A DNA stretch of 29,156 nt from NCBI GenBank assembly GCA_964592375.1, contig CAZQDP010000024.1, forward strand, positions 1-29,156. The letters run 5' to 3'. Every line of letters begins with the position of its first letter. Position 1 is the stretch's first letter. A program made the position numbers and the translations under genes. The notes beneath the pieces are model-generated. The model was given only the letters and a program-made list of their open reading frames with translations, did no database searches and was not told where the DNA came from. The DNA comes from CAZQDP01 sp964592375. GTDB lineage: Bacteria; Bacillota; Clostridia; RUG12999. Below, in pieces: positions 7,998 to 14,959 of this stretch.

Positions 7998-8195
7998 CTA
8001 AAAACCTTTTTCAATAATAATCTTATGTGCTTCTTCAACCTCAGTTTCCGGCACAAGAACTTCTGCACACTCGCTTTGCGTGCCACTGCTTCTGTCAAGC
8101 AGCCTCACCTTTACGATTAAGCCGCCCTCCTCTAAAATTTCTTTTAGCTTTTGGGCCATTTCACTACTTTGTGCCATATACACAACTGTCCACAT
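7998..8195 (-). CDS. Small conserved-looking protein upstream of pfkA (DUF2007-like?)
   Basis: A 65-residue acidic protein beginning MWTVVYMAQSSEMAQKLKEI. The pattern, a short strand, a helix predicted to bind or sense something (MAQKLKEILEEGGL), two further strands (VKVRLLD, AEVLVPE) and a final helix (VEEAHKIIIEKG), resembles the small ferredoxin-like fold of putative signal-transducing DUF2007 proteins. I have seen proteins of this look next to clostridial pfkA but cannot prove the family. The start at 8195 is set by GGAGGTG eight bases upstream; the longer frame overlaps a leader hairpin. It is 11 bases from pfkA and shares its promoter, which suggests a role linked to glycolysis, by inference only. 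Confidence 0.7.
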   Translation of the reverse strand: MWTVVYMAQSSEMAQKLKEILEEGGLIVKVRLLDRSSGTQSECAEVLVPETEVEEAHKIIIEKGF

Positions 8196-8209
8196 AAGCA
8201 CCTCCGATC

Positions 8210-8237
8210 TGCTGCATAAGCAGCACGGCATATACCG
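8210..8237 (-). promoter_or_regulatory. Tandem hairpins in the leader of the pfkA unit
   Basis: Two abutting inverted repeats fill the short leader between the promoter and the ribosome binding site: CGGTATATGCCG (8226-8237, 4-bp stem with one G-U pair) and TGCTGC-TTAT-GCAGCA (8210-8225, perfect 6-bp stem). Four bases later comes GGAGG. They may stabilise the 5' end of the message or modulate translation. No known riboswitch is recognisable. Confidence 0.5.
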
Positions 8238-8245
8238 CTACTATT

Positions 8246-8273
8246 ATTATATCGTTTTTTTTGAAAAAATCAA
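8246..8273 (-). promoter_or_regulatory. Promoter of the small gene-pfkA unit
   Basis: On the minus strand TTGATT (8268-8273), 16 bases, then TATAAT (8246-8251). Expected start near 8239, giving a leader of about 44 bases before the ATG at 8195. A perfect -10 and a 4/6 -35 support it. Confidence 0.75.
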
Positions 8274-8328
8274 CGGCAGACTTATTATAATTTTACATCC
8301 CAAACCACCGTATAATGTTATAAATTGC

Positions 8329-8358
8329 ACAAATATGCAGATTATTATCCATATTTGT
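8329..8358 (-). terminator. A+T-rich hairpin after uvrC, possible weak terminator
   Basis: A perfect 9-bp inverted repeat (ACAAATATG with CATATTTGT, 12-base loop) starts three bases beyond the uvrC stop codon. It is followed on the minus strand by GCAATTTATAAC, which has no proper T run, so termination would be weak. The rest of the 166-base gap holds only the pfkA-unit promoter and leader. Confidence 0.4.
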
Positions 8359-8361
8359 ACA

Positions 8362-10203
8362 TTATCCTTTCTTCACTCGAAAATAAGCATAGACTTTTTC
8401 GGCCGAGGCCTTGTTCATTCCGGGTGCAAGTTCCAGCTCCTCCAAAGAGGCTTTTTTGATTGCCGCCATGGTTTTGAAATGAGTAAACAAACCTGTTCGA
8501 CGTGCCTTGCCGATGCCTGCAATACTCTCCAGTTCTGATTTTATTGCAATCTTTTTGCTAAGCTTTCTATGATAGGAAATGGCAACTCGGTGTACCTCAT
8601 TTTGAATGATGGCAATGAGGCGAAAGGCTTCAGACGATAAGCCGGTGATGATTTCTCCATCGGGCGAAACCAAGGCTCTGGTTTGATGATGTGCATCCTT
8701 GACCATGCCGAAGACAGGAATAGAAAGTCCGCTCTCTTCTACTACCTGCAAGAGCACACTGGCCTGCCCTTGCCCTCCATCCGCCAAAATGAGGTCAGGA
8801 AGGTTTGAAAAACCTTGCGCCGCATCCTCACTAACTGCCCTCATGGCTCTTGCCATCCTTCTTGCAAGCACCTCCCGAAGAGAGGCGTAATCGTCCTGCC
8901 CTTGCACGGTTTTAATTTTAAAGAGTCTATACTCCGAAGGATTAGCACTGCCTCTGTCAAACACCACCATACTACCAACACTGTTACTGCCTGCGGTATT
9001 TGAAATGTCATATGCTTCTATCCGCTTTGCCCTGCTAGGAAGTCCCAAACTTTCTATCAGCTGTGAATGTGCCGCTTGATTTCTGCTTTTATCTGCCAAG
9101 ACTTCTCTTGTATATTCCTGCGTAGCACGCAGTGCATTACTTTTTGCCATCTCAATTAGCGCCTTGCCTTGTCCTCTTTTTGCCTCCCGAATATCCACCT
9201 TGCTCCCACGTTTTGCACTGAGCCAATCGGTAAGGGTATCGTGGTCTTCTATGGATACATTCATAAGGATTTCCTTTGGGATATCCTCCTTGTCAGCATA
9301 ATACTGTTTCATAAATTCTTCCGCAAGATTTTGAGGGCTGTCCATCAAATTGCCATCAAAGCTTTCCTGTTGCCTGCCAATGAGCTTTCCTGCACGAATA
9401 TTCATCATCTGCACATTGGCCACCACGTCACTGCATACCACTGCCAGTACATCTTTGTCTCCCCCACCGGGAACGGTGATTCTCTGCGTATCCTTAAGCT
9501 TTGAAAGTGCTTGCAGTCTGTCCCTCAAAATCGCCGCTTTTTCAAATTCCATCTCTGCAGAAGCCTGCATCATTTCCTTTTCTATGGTTACAAGAATTTC
9601 GTCCTCCTTGCCTTCCAAAAAACCTGTCATATCGGCAAAGGCAGCTCTGTACTCCATCGGGCTTATCTTGCCGCTACAGGGCGCTGTGCAAAGACCAATA
9701 TAATAGTTTAGACAAGGTCTTGATTTCTTTCCACTCTGCTCAATATTTTTTTTGCAACTGCGAAGTCGGTATGTCTTCTTCATGGTATCCACTGTTTCGC
9801 GCACGGTCGAAGCCAAATACGGGCCAAAGTATAGCGCCCCATCCTTTTCCACTCTTCTTGTCAGTAGCACGCGAGGATACTGCTCTTGCATGGTTATTTT
9901 GATATATGGATACTGCTTATCATCTTTTAGTAGAATATTATAATAAGGTTTATGTTTTTTGATTAAATTGCATTCCAAAATCAGTGCCTCAAGCTCACTG
10001 CCTGTCACAATATATTCAAAGTCATCAATGTGTTGAATCATGGCACGCACCTTATCACCATGACCTTCATTATGATTGAAATATTGGCGCACCCTGTTTT
10101 TCAGCACCTTTGCCTTGCCTACATAAATAATACTGCCCGTTTCATCTTTCATGATATAAACGCCCGGGGCATCGGGCAAATTTTTAAGCTTTGTAGCGTC
10201 CAT
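8362..10203 (-). CDS. uvrC: Excinuclease ABC subunit C
   Basis: A 613-residue protein, full length for UvrC, which cuts DNA on both sides of a lesion marked by UvrAB. In order: GIY-YIG nuclease (GVYIMKD to YVGKAKVLKNRV, 14-38), a cysteine-bearing region (SGKKSRPCLNYYIGLCTAPC), a UVR motif that binds UvrB (EMEFEKAAILRDRLQAL), an RNase H-like endonuclease domain (AYDISNTAGSNSVGSMVVF, LILADGGQGQ), and a C-terminal helix-hairpin-helix pair (IAGIGKARR; ELAPGMNKASAEKVY). GGGAGG lies six bases before the ATG. It follows HPr and its terminator; promoter not obvious in the 60 bases between. Confidence 0.98.
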   Translation of the reverse strand: MDATKLKNLPDAPGVYIMKDETGSIIYVGKAKVLKNRVRQYFNHNEGHGDKVRAMIQHIDDFEYIVTGSELEALILECNLIKKHKPYYNILLKDDKQYPYIKITMQEQYPRVLLTRRVEKDGALYFGPYLASTVRETVDTMKKTYRLRSCKKNIEQSGKKSRPCLNYYIGLCTAPCSGKISPMEYRAAFADMTGFLEGKEDEILVTIEKEMMQASAEMEFEKAAILRDRLQALSKLKDTQRITVPGGGDKDVLAVVCSDVVANVQMMNIRAGKLIGRQQESFDGNLMDSPQNLAEEFMKQYYADKEDIPKEILMNVSIEDHDTLTDWLSAKRGSKVDIREAKRGQGKALIEMAKSNALRATQEYTREVLADKSRNQAAHSQLIESLGLPSRAKRIEAYDISNTAGSNSVGSMVVFDRGSANPSEYRLFKIKTVQGQDDYASLREVLARRMARAMRAVSEDAAQGFSNLPDLILADGGQGQASVLLQVVEESGLSIPVFGMVKDAHHQTRALVSPDGEIITGLSSEAFRLIAIIQNEVHRVAISYHRKLSKKIAIKSELESIAGIGKARRTGLFTHFKTMAAIKKASLEELELAPGMNKASAEKVYAYFRVKKG

Positions 10204-10261
10204 GGCCGCCTCCCTATATGGAAGAATAATTCACCAATCGGTGCTCTTTATTATAAATATC

Positions 10262-10290
10262 AAAAAAGACGCCGTAAAGAAGCGGCGTCT
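10262..10290 (-). terminator. Terminator after HPr gene
   Basis: An 8-bp G+C-rich stem (AGACGCCG arms at 10267-10274 and 10283-10290, 8-base loop) followed on the minus strand by a run of T (10262-10266), 22 bases past the HPr stop. The plus strand also shows T6 two bases after the stem, so the hairpin could act in both directions. Confidence 0.85.
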
Positions 10291-10311
10291 GTTTTTTAAG
10301 TACATCAAAGC

Positions 10312-10575
10312 TTATTCGGTAAAATTCGAATTGATAAGCTCAACAAGGCTATCCACAGCCTCTTTTTCATCAGGACCGTTGGCAATAATGGTAATCCCAA
10401 CGCCTTTCATAATTCCTAAAGAAAGTATACCTAAAAGGCTTTTTGCATTCACCTTTCTCTCTTCCTTTTCCACCCAAATGCTGGATTGAAATGCATTTGC
10501 CTTTTGTATAAAGAAAGTTGCCGGCCTTGCATGTAGACCTACCTGATTTTGTATCATTACCTCACGGGAATACAT
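10312..10575 (-). CDS. ptsH: HPr-family phosphocarrier protein
   Basis: An 87-residue HPr. The active-site loop GLHARPA places the phosphorylatable histidine at position 15, and NAKSLLGILSLGI places the HPr-kinase target serine at exactly 46. Both the PEP-dependent transfer role and the catabolite-control role (with CcpA) are therefore possible; a Crh protein would lack His15. No ptsI, hprK or sugar permease is next to it. It has its own strong promoter (10630-10658) and terminator, so it looks monocistronic or partly read through into uvrC. Whether it is the main HPr or a second copy cannot be told here. Confidence 0.93.
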   Translation of the reverse strand: MYSREVMIQNQVGLHARPATFFIQKANAFQSSIWVEKEERKVNAKSLLGILSLGIMKGVGITIIANGPDEKEAVDSLVELINSNFTE

Positions 10576-10629
10576 AGATATACCGCCTCTCTGATATTAT
10601 TGCATAGGCATAAATTTAATTTATAATAC

Positions 10630-10658
10630 ATTATACATAATCTGCGGCGCATAGTCAA
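10630..10658 (-). promoter_or_regulatory. Promoter of the HPr gene
   Basis: On the minus strand TTGACT (10653-10658), a 17-base spacer, and TATAAT (10630-10635). Transcription should begin near 10623, about 48 bases before the HPr ATG. The 148-base gap upstream of HPr otherwise holds only A+T-rich sequence. Confidence 0.85.
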
Positions 10659-10723
10659 CGCTTTTTCATTTTTTCATCAATATTAAATAAAATTTGGCCG
10701 TTTCTCATTCATCTTTTATTAAA

Positions 10724-11605
10724 TTATGCAGGTGAAAGTTTTTTCATTAGACATTTTACTATATAATTAGCAATATTTATGTCTATTTTTTTAGCACTTT
10801 CCATAAATTGCGGATTTGAGTTTACTTCGCAAATGTACCGCTTTGCGTCATAATCTGTCAATATATCAATCCCGGCATATATTGCACCCATTGTTTTGGC
10901 AGCACAAATCGCAAGCTCCATTTCTTCCTGCGTGGGAGCGTATGCATATACCTTGCCCCCTACACCGGCATTGGAGCGAAAATCGTTTTCGTTTATTCGT
11001 TCCACCGCTGCAATAACCCGGCCGCTGGCGACCAATATTCGCTTATCCCTTCCCGATGCACCGGCAATAAATCTCTGTAGCACAAAGGGCTTTTCTCCAA
11101 CTTTTTGTGCTAAGTCTGCAAGCTGACTTTCATCCTTTGCCAGGTATACCTGTTGTCCCAATGAGCCGAAGCATTCCTTCACAATGATGGGATACCCGAT
11201 TTTTACTGCCATTTCAAAAAGCTGCTTCGTATTCTGCCCCCCTTTGTACACCTGTGGTGCAGGCATGGTGAGCGGCAAAGGTAGATTGTGCTCCCAAAGC
11301 TTTTGATACGTAAGGGCCTTGTCGTCACAAAGTCGAATACACCTGCTACTGTTATATACTGCAAATCCTTGTGACTCCAGTGCCGCGGCAAGGGTAATGT
11401 CCTTGTCGTAAAAAATCACAAATTTCGGAGCCTGTTTAGGTGCTCCCCAAATGCCTTTTTCGCCATAGCAAGGCCGAAGAGAAGAAGAGGATAAAATAAC
11501 CGCCTCCATCCCCATCTCTTCTACCGCCTTGGTATACGCCTGTATATGCCACTGATAAACATCACTAATATAGCTACTGTTATATATAATCCAAACACTA
11601 TCCAT
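10724..11605 (-). CDS. ATP-grasp ligase, RimK-like
   Basis: A 293-residue protein with the ATP-grasp layout: an N-terminal lobe (IIYNSSYISDVYQWHIQAY), DDKALTYQKLWEHNLPLP entering the ATP-binding part, IGYPIIVKECFGSLGQQVYL (lysine and glycine-rich loop), PFVLQRFIAGASGRDKRILV, and the metal/ATP end motif GIDILTD...YICEVNSNPQF. This matches RimK-type enzymes that join an amino acid, often glutamate, to a carboxyl end of a protein or small molecule. The substrate is unknown. I start at the ATG at 11605 with AAGGGG seven bases upstream; it overlaps the yqeG end by eight bases, so the two are coupled. Promoter is probably that of rpsU. Confidence 0.82.
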   Translation of the reverse strand: MDSVWIIYNSSYISDVYQWHIQAYTKAVEEMGMEAVILSSSSLRPCYGEKGIWGAPKQAPKFVIFYDKDITLAAALESQGFAVYNSSRCIRLCDDKALTYQKLWEHNLPLPLTMPAPQVYKGGQNTKQLFEMAVKIGYPIIVKECFGSLGQQVYLAKDESQLADLAQKVGEKPFVLQRFIAGASGRDKRILVASGRVIAAVERINENDFRSNAGVGGKVYAYAPTQEEMELAICAAKTMGAIYAGIDILTDYDAKRYICEVNSNPQFMESAKKIDINIANYIVKCLMKKLSPA

Positions 11606-12125
11606 TTTGGCGCCCCTTTGCAATTTTCCTCACCATCCAAATGATGCCGAGCACCATTTTTTCGAAAGGTCTTTTCACCTTAATGCGCAGGATTTCTTTT
11701 TTGTGAATTGGGTTTACAAGAATGGAAAATAGTCCGGCCTTGTTTGCACCCAAAATATCCGTAAAAAGTTGGTCCCCAATCGCTGCGGTATTTTGCCCGC
11801 TCGTGCCGGTTAATTCAAAAACCTTGCGATACGCTTTGGGCGATGGTTTCCCTGCCCTTCCGATGCCCGGACAGCCGGTATCGGCAACAATTCCTTTGAT
11901 TCGTTCATACCGATTGTTGGAAATAAAGCAAATGATAAAGCCTTCTTCGATTGCCTTTTTGATAAATGCTTTGGCAAAGGGCTCTAAATCCGGCCAATTA
12001 TCTCTTGCCACCGTGTTATCTACATCAATGACCATCGCAAGAATACCAGCTTTTTTTAGTTCCTCCATATCAATATGTGCAACGTTTTGCACCACAAGGT
12101 CCGGAATCAGATGCCGAAATGCCAT
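11598..12125 (-). CDS. yqeG: YqeG-family HAD phosphatase
   Basis: A 175-residue HAD superfamily IIIA phosphatase. Motif I is DVDNT (34-38, the first Asp being the nucleophile), motif II is ISNN (68-71), the lysine of motif III is in AGKPSPKAY (91-99), and motif IV is IGDQLFTDILGA (116-127). YqeG of Bacillus is placed in this family; its physiological substrate is not settled to my knowledge, with phosphatidylglycerol phosphate proposed for related eukaryotic enzymes. Here it lies between rpsU and an ATP-grasp ligase, not in the yqeH-aroE cluster of Bacillus. Confidence 0.9.
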   Translation of the reverse strand: MAFRHLIPDLVVQNVAHIDMEELKKAGILAMVIDVDNTVARDNWPDLEPFAKAFIKKAIEEGFIICFISNNRYERIKGIVADTGCPGIGRAGKPSPKAYRKVFELTGTSGQNTAAIGDQLFTDILGANKAGLFSILVNPIHKKEILRIKVKRPFEKMVLGIIWMVRKIAKGRQNG

Positions 12126-12159
12126 ATATCAGTTCATTCCCTTCCATGTATTGTTCTCA

Positions 12160-12210
12160 ATGAAAATGGGCGGAAATTATCACAGAACATCTGCAATAAC
12201 CACCGCCCAT
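12160..12210 (-). terminator. Long hairpin after rpsU, probable partial terminator
   Basis: On the minus strand ATGGGCGG (12203-12210) pairs with CCGCCCAT (12166-12173), and the interior continues with TTAT/ATAA and GCAGA/TCTGT, giving a long interrupted stem. It is followed by TTTCATT, a poor T run. It lies about 70 bases after the rpsU stop and 35 before yqeG, so it probably reduces but does not stop transcription into yqeG and the ATP-grasp gene. Confidence 0.55.
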
Positions 12211-12281
12211 AAAAATTCACCTTGTTACAACCCTATTGCCGTGTGCGCTATGGGAACATATCGTTTTGGTACAACTTCATT

Positions 12282-12458
12282 TTATTTAAACTTTTTCTTC
12301 CTTGCAGCCTCAGACTTCTTTTTACGCCTAACACTGGGTTTTTCGTAGTGCTCTCTTTTCCTGAGCTCGGTTAGCACACCGGATTTTGCACACTGGCGTT
12401 TGAACCTGCGAAGTGCATTTTCTAAGGATTCATTTTCTTTCACTCTTATTTCAGACAC
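12282..12458 (-). CDS. rpsU: Small ribosomal subunit protein bS21
   Basis: A 58-residue protein starting (V)SEIRVKENESLENALRRFK and containing the S21 hallmark RQCAKSGVLTELRKREHYEK, then a lysine/arginine-rich tail PSVRRKKKSEAARKKKFK. bS21 binds the 30S platform next to the anti-Shine-Dalgarno end of 16S rRNA. The start is GTG at 12456-12458: the only ATG nearby is out of frame, and a strong AGGGAGGGG stretch lies just upstream. It has a near-consensus promoter of its own (12548-12577) and a leader of about 80 bases. It is short enough to be missed by length-filtered gene callers. Confidence 0.96.
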   Translation of the reverse strand: MSEIRVKENESLENALRRFKRQCAKSGVLTELRKREHYEKPSVRRKKKSEAARKKKFK

Positions 12459-12491
12459 ATATTCCCCTCCCTCCGCATTACAATGTCAACG

Positions 12492-12517
12492 GCAATAGCC
12501 ATCCCAAATGGGCTTGC
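12492..12517 (-). promoter_or_regulatory. Stem-loop in the rpsU leader
   Basis: In the 5' leader of rpsU, minus-strand GCAAGCC (12511-12517) can pair with GGC-TA-TTGC (12492-12500) around a CATTTGGGAT loop, with a two-base bulge. It sits some 35 bases upstream of the GTG. It could serve autoregulation by S21, but this is speculative and the stem is short. Confidence 0.35.
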
Positions 12518-12547
12518 TACCGAATGTACATATAGGACTGTTTTAAT

Positions 12548-12577
12548 ATTATACAACACTGCACATACCAATGTCAA
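12548..12577 (-). promoter_or_regulatory. Promoter of rpsU operon
   Basis: On the minus strand TTGACA (12572-12577), an 18-base spacer, and TATAAT (12548-12553): both hexamers are perfect. Transcription should start near 12541. It lies in the gap between the YnbB-like gene and rpsU; no clear terminator for the preceding genes is visible there. Confidence 0.88.
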
Positions 12578-12616
12578 GTATTTTATGCCATATTGCCAAT
12601 TATTTTTGTATATTTT

Positions 12617-13894
12617 TCACAGAAGACCCTCGTCTATCATTCCCTGCAAGGCAATCATCACGCCAATTTTACCACATTCTGCCACAAGGCTTCCTTGCAT
12701 ATATGCAATATATGGTGGGCGAATCGGTGCATCGGCACTCAGTTCCGTGGTGGCTCCTTGCGTGAACGCTCCTGCCGCCATAATAACATCACAATCATAA
12801 CCCGGCATGGGCCATGGCTCCGGCACCGCAAAGCTATCCACCGGGGCTCCCCTTTGAATGCCCTTGCAAAAGGCAATAACGCCTTCGGGAGTTCCAAATT
12901 CAATAGCTTGAATAATATCGCCCCGCCTCCCTCCGGGCATAGGGCAAACCTTAAAACCGGCAGTAGAAAATACACTGCCGCAAAATATGGCGGCTTTGAG
13001 CGCCTCTCCGGTAATGTGTGGAGCCATAAAAAACCCTTGCAAAATTTCCCTGTTCATTTCAAAGCTTGCACCGGCTTTTTTACCTACTCCCACAGAATTA
13101 AGCTTGTATGCGGCTAGGTGTATGTACTCTTTTTTTCCGGCGATATATCCCCCGCCTCTGGCAATCCCGCCACCGGGATTTTTAATGAGCGAACCTGCAA
13201 TAAGATCCGCACCATAAGCGCAAGGTTCCTCCATCTGCGTAAACTCACCGTAGCAGTTATCAACAATGCTAATGATTTTTGGGTTTATATTCTTAACATA
13301 TGCGATGATTTCTCCAATCTCCGCACAACTTAAAGTGTCTCTCCATTCATATCCCTTTGAGCGCTGAATGAGTACAGCCTTTACGGAAGGATTGCGAACA
13401 AGCTTTCCGATGGCCCTTAAATCCGGCCGATTGTTTTTCATCTCTGCCTGTGCATAGTGTATGCCAAAGTCTGCAAGGCTTCCCTTGCCCTTTGCACCGA
13501 TGACACCTCGCAAGGTATCATATGGGGTGCCGGTGAGCGATACCAGTGTGTCTCCCGGTCTTAGTATCCCAAAAAAGCAGAGGGATAAGGCATGCGTACC
13601 CGATATGATATTGTGGCGAACCATTGCATCCTCTGCTCCGAAAACATCTGCATAAAGCTTATCAATGACCTCTCTGCCCCCATCATCGTAACCATAGCCG
13701 GTTGTTCCATGCAAATGCCCTTCACGAACGCCTTGTCTTTGAAATGCGGCAAGGACTTTGATTTGATTATACCGTACCAGTTCATCTACTTTTCTGTAAT
13801 CCCTCTGAATTCGCTTTTCTGCACTTTTGCATATTTCAAGCACTTTTTCGCCAATGCCAAAGGTCTGCGCTATCATTTCATCCGCACGCATCAT
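12617..13894 (-). CDS. PLP-dependent enzyme of the YnbB/aluminium-resistance family (methionine gamma-lyase-like)
   Basis: A 425-residue fold-type I PLP protein. GTTGYGYDDGGREVID (63-78) and the phosphate-binding SGTHAL (98-103) mark the family; VDNCYGEF (211-218) carries the cofactor-binding Asp; Lys238 in AGSLIKNPGGG (233-243) is the likely Schiff-base lysine. Proteins of this family are annotated as aluminium resistance or methionine gamma-lyase family; the true reaction is not established. In Bacillus the relative is ynbB, near glnR. Here its ATG overlaps the stop of the ACT-domain gene by four bases (ATGA), so it is translationally coupled to the aryl-acid block. It ends the long minus-strand run before the rpsU promoter. 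Confidence 0.85.
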   Translation of the reverse strand: MMRADEMIAQTFGIGEKVLEICKSAEKRIQRDYRKVDELVRYNQIKVLAAFQRQGVREGHLHGTTGYGYDDGGREVIDKLYADVFGAEDAMVRHNIISGTHALSLCFFGILRPGDTLVSLTGTPYDTLRGVIGAKGKGSLADFGIHYAQAEMKNNRPDLRAIGKLVRNPSVKAVLIQRSKGYEWRDTLSCAEIGEIIAYVKNINPKIISIVDNCYGEFTQMEEPCAYGADLIAGSLIKNPGGGIARGGGYIAGKKEYIHLAAYKLNSVGVGKKAGASFEMNREILQGFFMAPHITGEALKAAIFCGSVFSTAGFKVCPMPGGRRGDIIQAIEFGTPEGVIAFCKGIQRGAPVDSFAVPEPWPMPGYDCDVIMAAGAFTQGATTELSADAPIRPPYIAYMQGSLVAECGKIGVMIALQGMIDEGLL

Positions 13895-14319
13895 AAGCTA
13901 TACACCTTCTGCGCATCTAAAATTCCATAACCGTTTTTTTCAAGGACCGCCTTTGCTATCTCCGGATTGCTTAGCTTTGCAATCACCACTGCATTTTTAT
14001 TGTTCTTTTCTAAAAAGGCATACATATATTCTACCACAATGCTTTCCTGACTGAGTAATGCCAGCGCATTTGCAAGACTGCCCGGCTCATCGGTAATCTC
14101 AATTGCAAGTACCGAAGTGGTTTTGATGGTGAGTTCCTTGTCCTTTAATGCCTTTCCCACAAGTTCCGGTTTATCTACGATAACACGCAGAATACCAAAA
14201 TCCGTAGTGTCCGCAATGGAAATGGCACGCAAATTTGCACCACATTCTGCAATCATACGTGTAACCTCTGCAAGTCTTCCCTGCTTATTCTCAATAAAAA
14301 TAGAAATTTGAGTAACCAT
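13891..14319 (-). CDS. Tandem ACT-domain protein (amino-acid sensing)
   Basis: A 142-residue protein made of two ACT domains: first about residues 1-65 (QISIFIENKQGRLAEVTRMI), second about 68-138 (VLAIEITDEPGSLANALALL). ACT domains bind amino acids and usually regulate a nearby enzyme. Stand-alone two-ACT proteins often sit beside phenylacetate-CoA ligase and indolepyruvate oxidoreductase genes, as here, which suggests sensing of an aromatic amino acid or its 2-oxoacid. GGGAGG lies eight bases before the ATG. It is followed by the overlapping YnbB-like gene and lies 66 bases after iorB. Confidence 0.85.
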   Translation of the reverse strand: MVTQISIFIENKQGRLAEVTRMIAECGANLRAISIADTTDFGILRVIVDKPELVGKALKDKELTIKTTSVLAIEITDEPGSLANALALLSQESIVVEYMYAFLEKNNKNAVVIAKLSNPEIAKAVLEKNGYGILDAQKVYSL

Positions 14320-14385
14320 AAAAGTTTCCTCCCGATGAGTGAATTTGCTTTCATTATCTGCCTTTTTGCGCTATTTTATACTTTA

Positions 14386-14958
14386 TCAATCAATCTGATA
14401 CCCCATATCAAAGGCTTTGAGATTAATGCTTAAAAATTTAGCAGGAACAGTGGCCCGAATGGCTTCCTCCCAGATCTTCTTATCCAGCTCCATGTGCCTA
14501 GCCATTACCCCCAAAAGAACGATATTGACCGCCTTGGCATTTCCTGCGCTCTCCGCTATTTTTAATGCATCTGTCACAATAAGCTCCACTTTAGCATCCG
14601 CAATCTCCCCAAGTATATTGTCCGGATACACTGCACTTCCGGTTATCACGGGCATCGGTGCAATCTTTTGACTGTTTACAATCAGTCTACCACCTTTTTT
14701 CAAAAGATGTAACCATCTTGCGGCTTCAATTTGCTCAAAGGCAAGCAAAACATCTGCTTGTCCCGGTGATATAATCGGAGAATACACCTTGTCACCATAA
14801 CGCACATAGGTAATCACACTGCCTCCGCGCTGTGCCATGCCGTGTACCTCAGAAACCTTTACATCATGCCCCAACGCTGTAGCGATATGCCCAAGTATGC
14901 GACTTGCAAGTAGCGTGCCCTGTCCGCCAACACCCGAAATGACTATATTGTACATCAT
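14386..14958 (-). CDS. iorB: Indolepyruvate:ferredoxin oxidoreductase, beta (gamma-domain) subunit
   Basis: A 190-residue protein of the 2-oxoacid:acceptor oxidoreductase gamma type. It has GVGGQGTLLASRILG (9-23), the CoA/dimer-interface motif common to this domain, and EVHGMAQRGGSV (37-48). With IorA it would interconvert aryl-2-oxoacids (indolepyruvate, phenylpyruvate, 4-hydroxyphenylpyruvate) and aryl-acetyl-CoA plus CO2, using ferredoxin. It starts one base after the iorA stop; GGGAGGAT lies seven bases before the ATG, inside the end of iorA, so the two are coupled. Confidence 0.93.
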   Translation of the reverse strand: MMYNIVISGVGGQGTLLASRILGHIATALGHDVKVSEVHGMAQRGGSVITYVRYGDKVYSPIISPGQADVLLAFEQIEAARWLHLLKKGGRLIVNSQKIAPMPVITGSAVYPDNILGEIADAKVELIVTDALKIAESAGNAKAVNIVLLGVMARHMELDKKIWEEAIRATVPAKFLSINLKAFDMGYQID

Positions 14959-14959
14959 A

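Noticed and set aside
11722..12348. A 208-codon open frame on the plus strand.
   Set aside because: It lies antisense to the well-supported yqeG and rpsU genes, and its translation shows no domain; it is a shadow of their codon usage.
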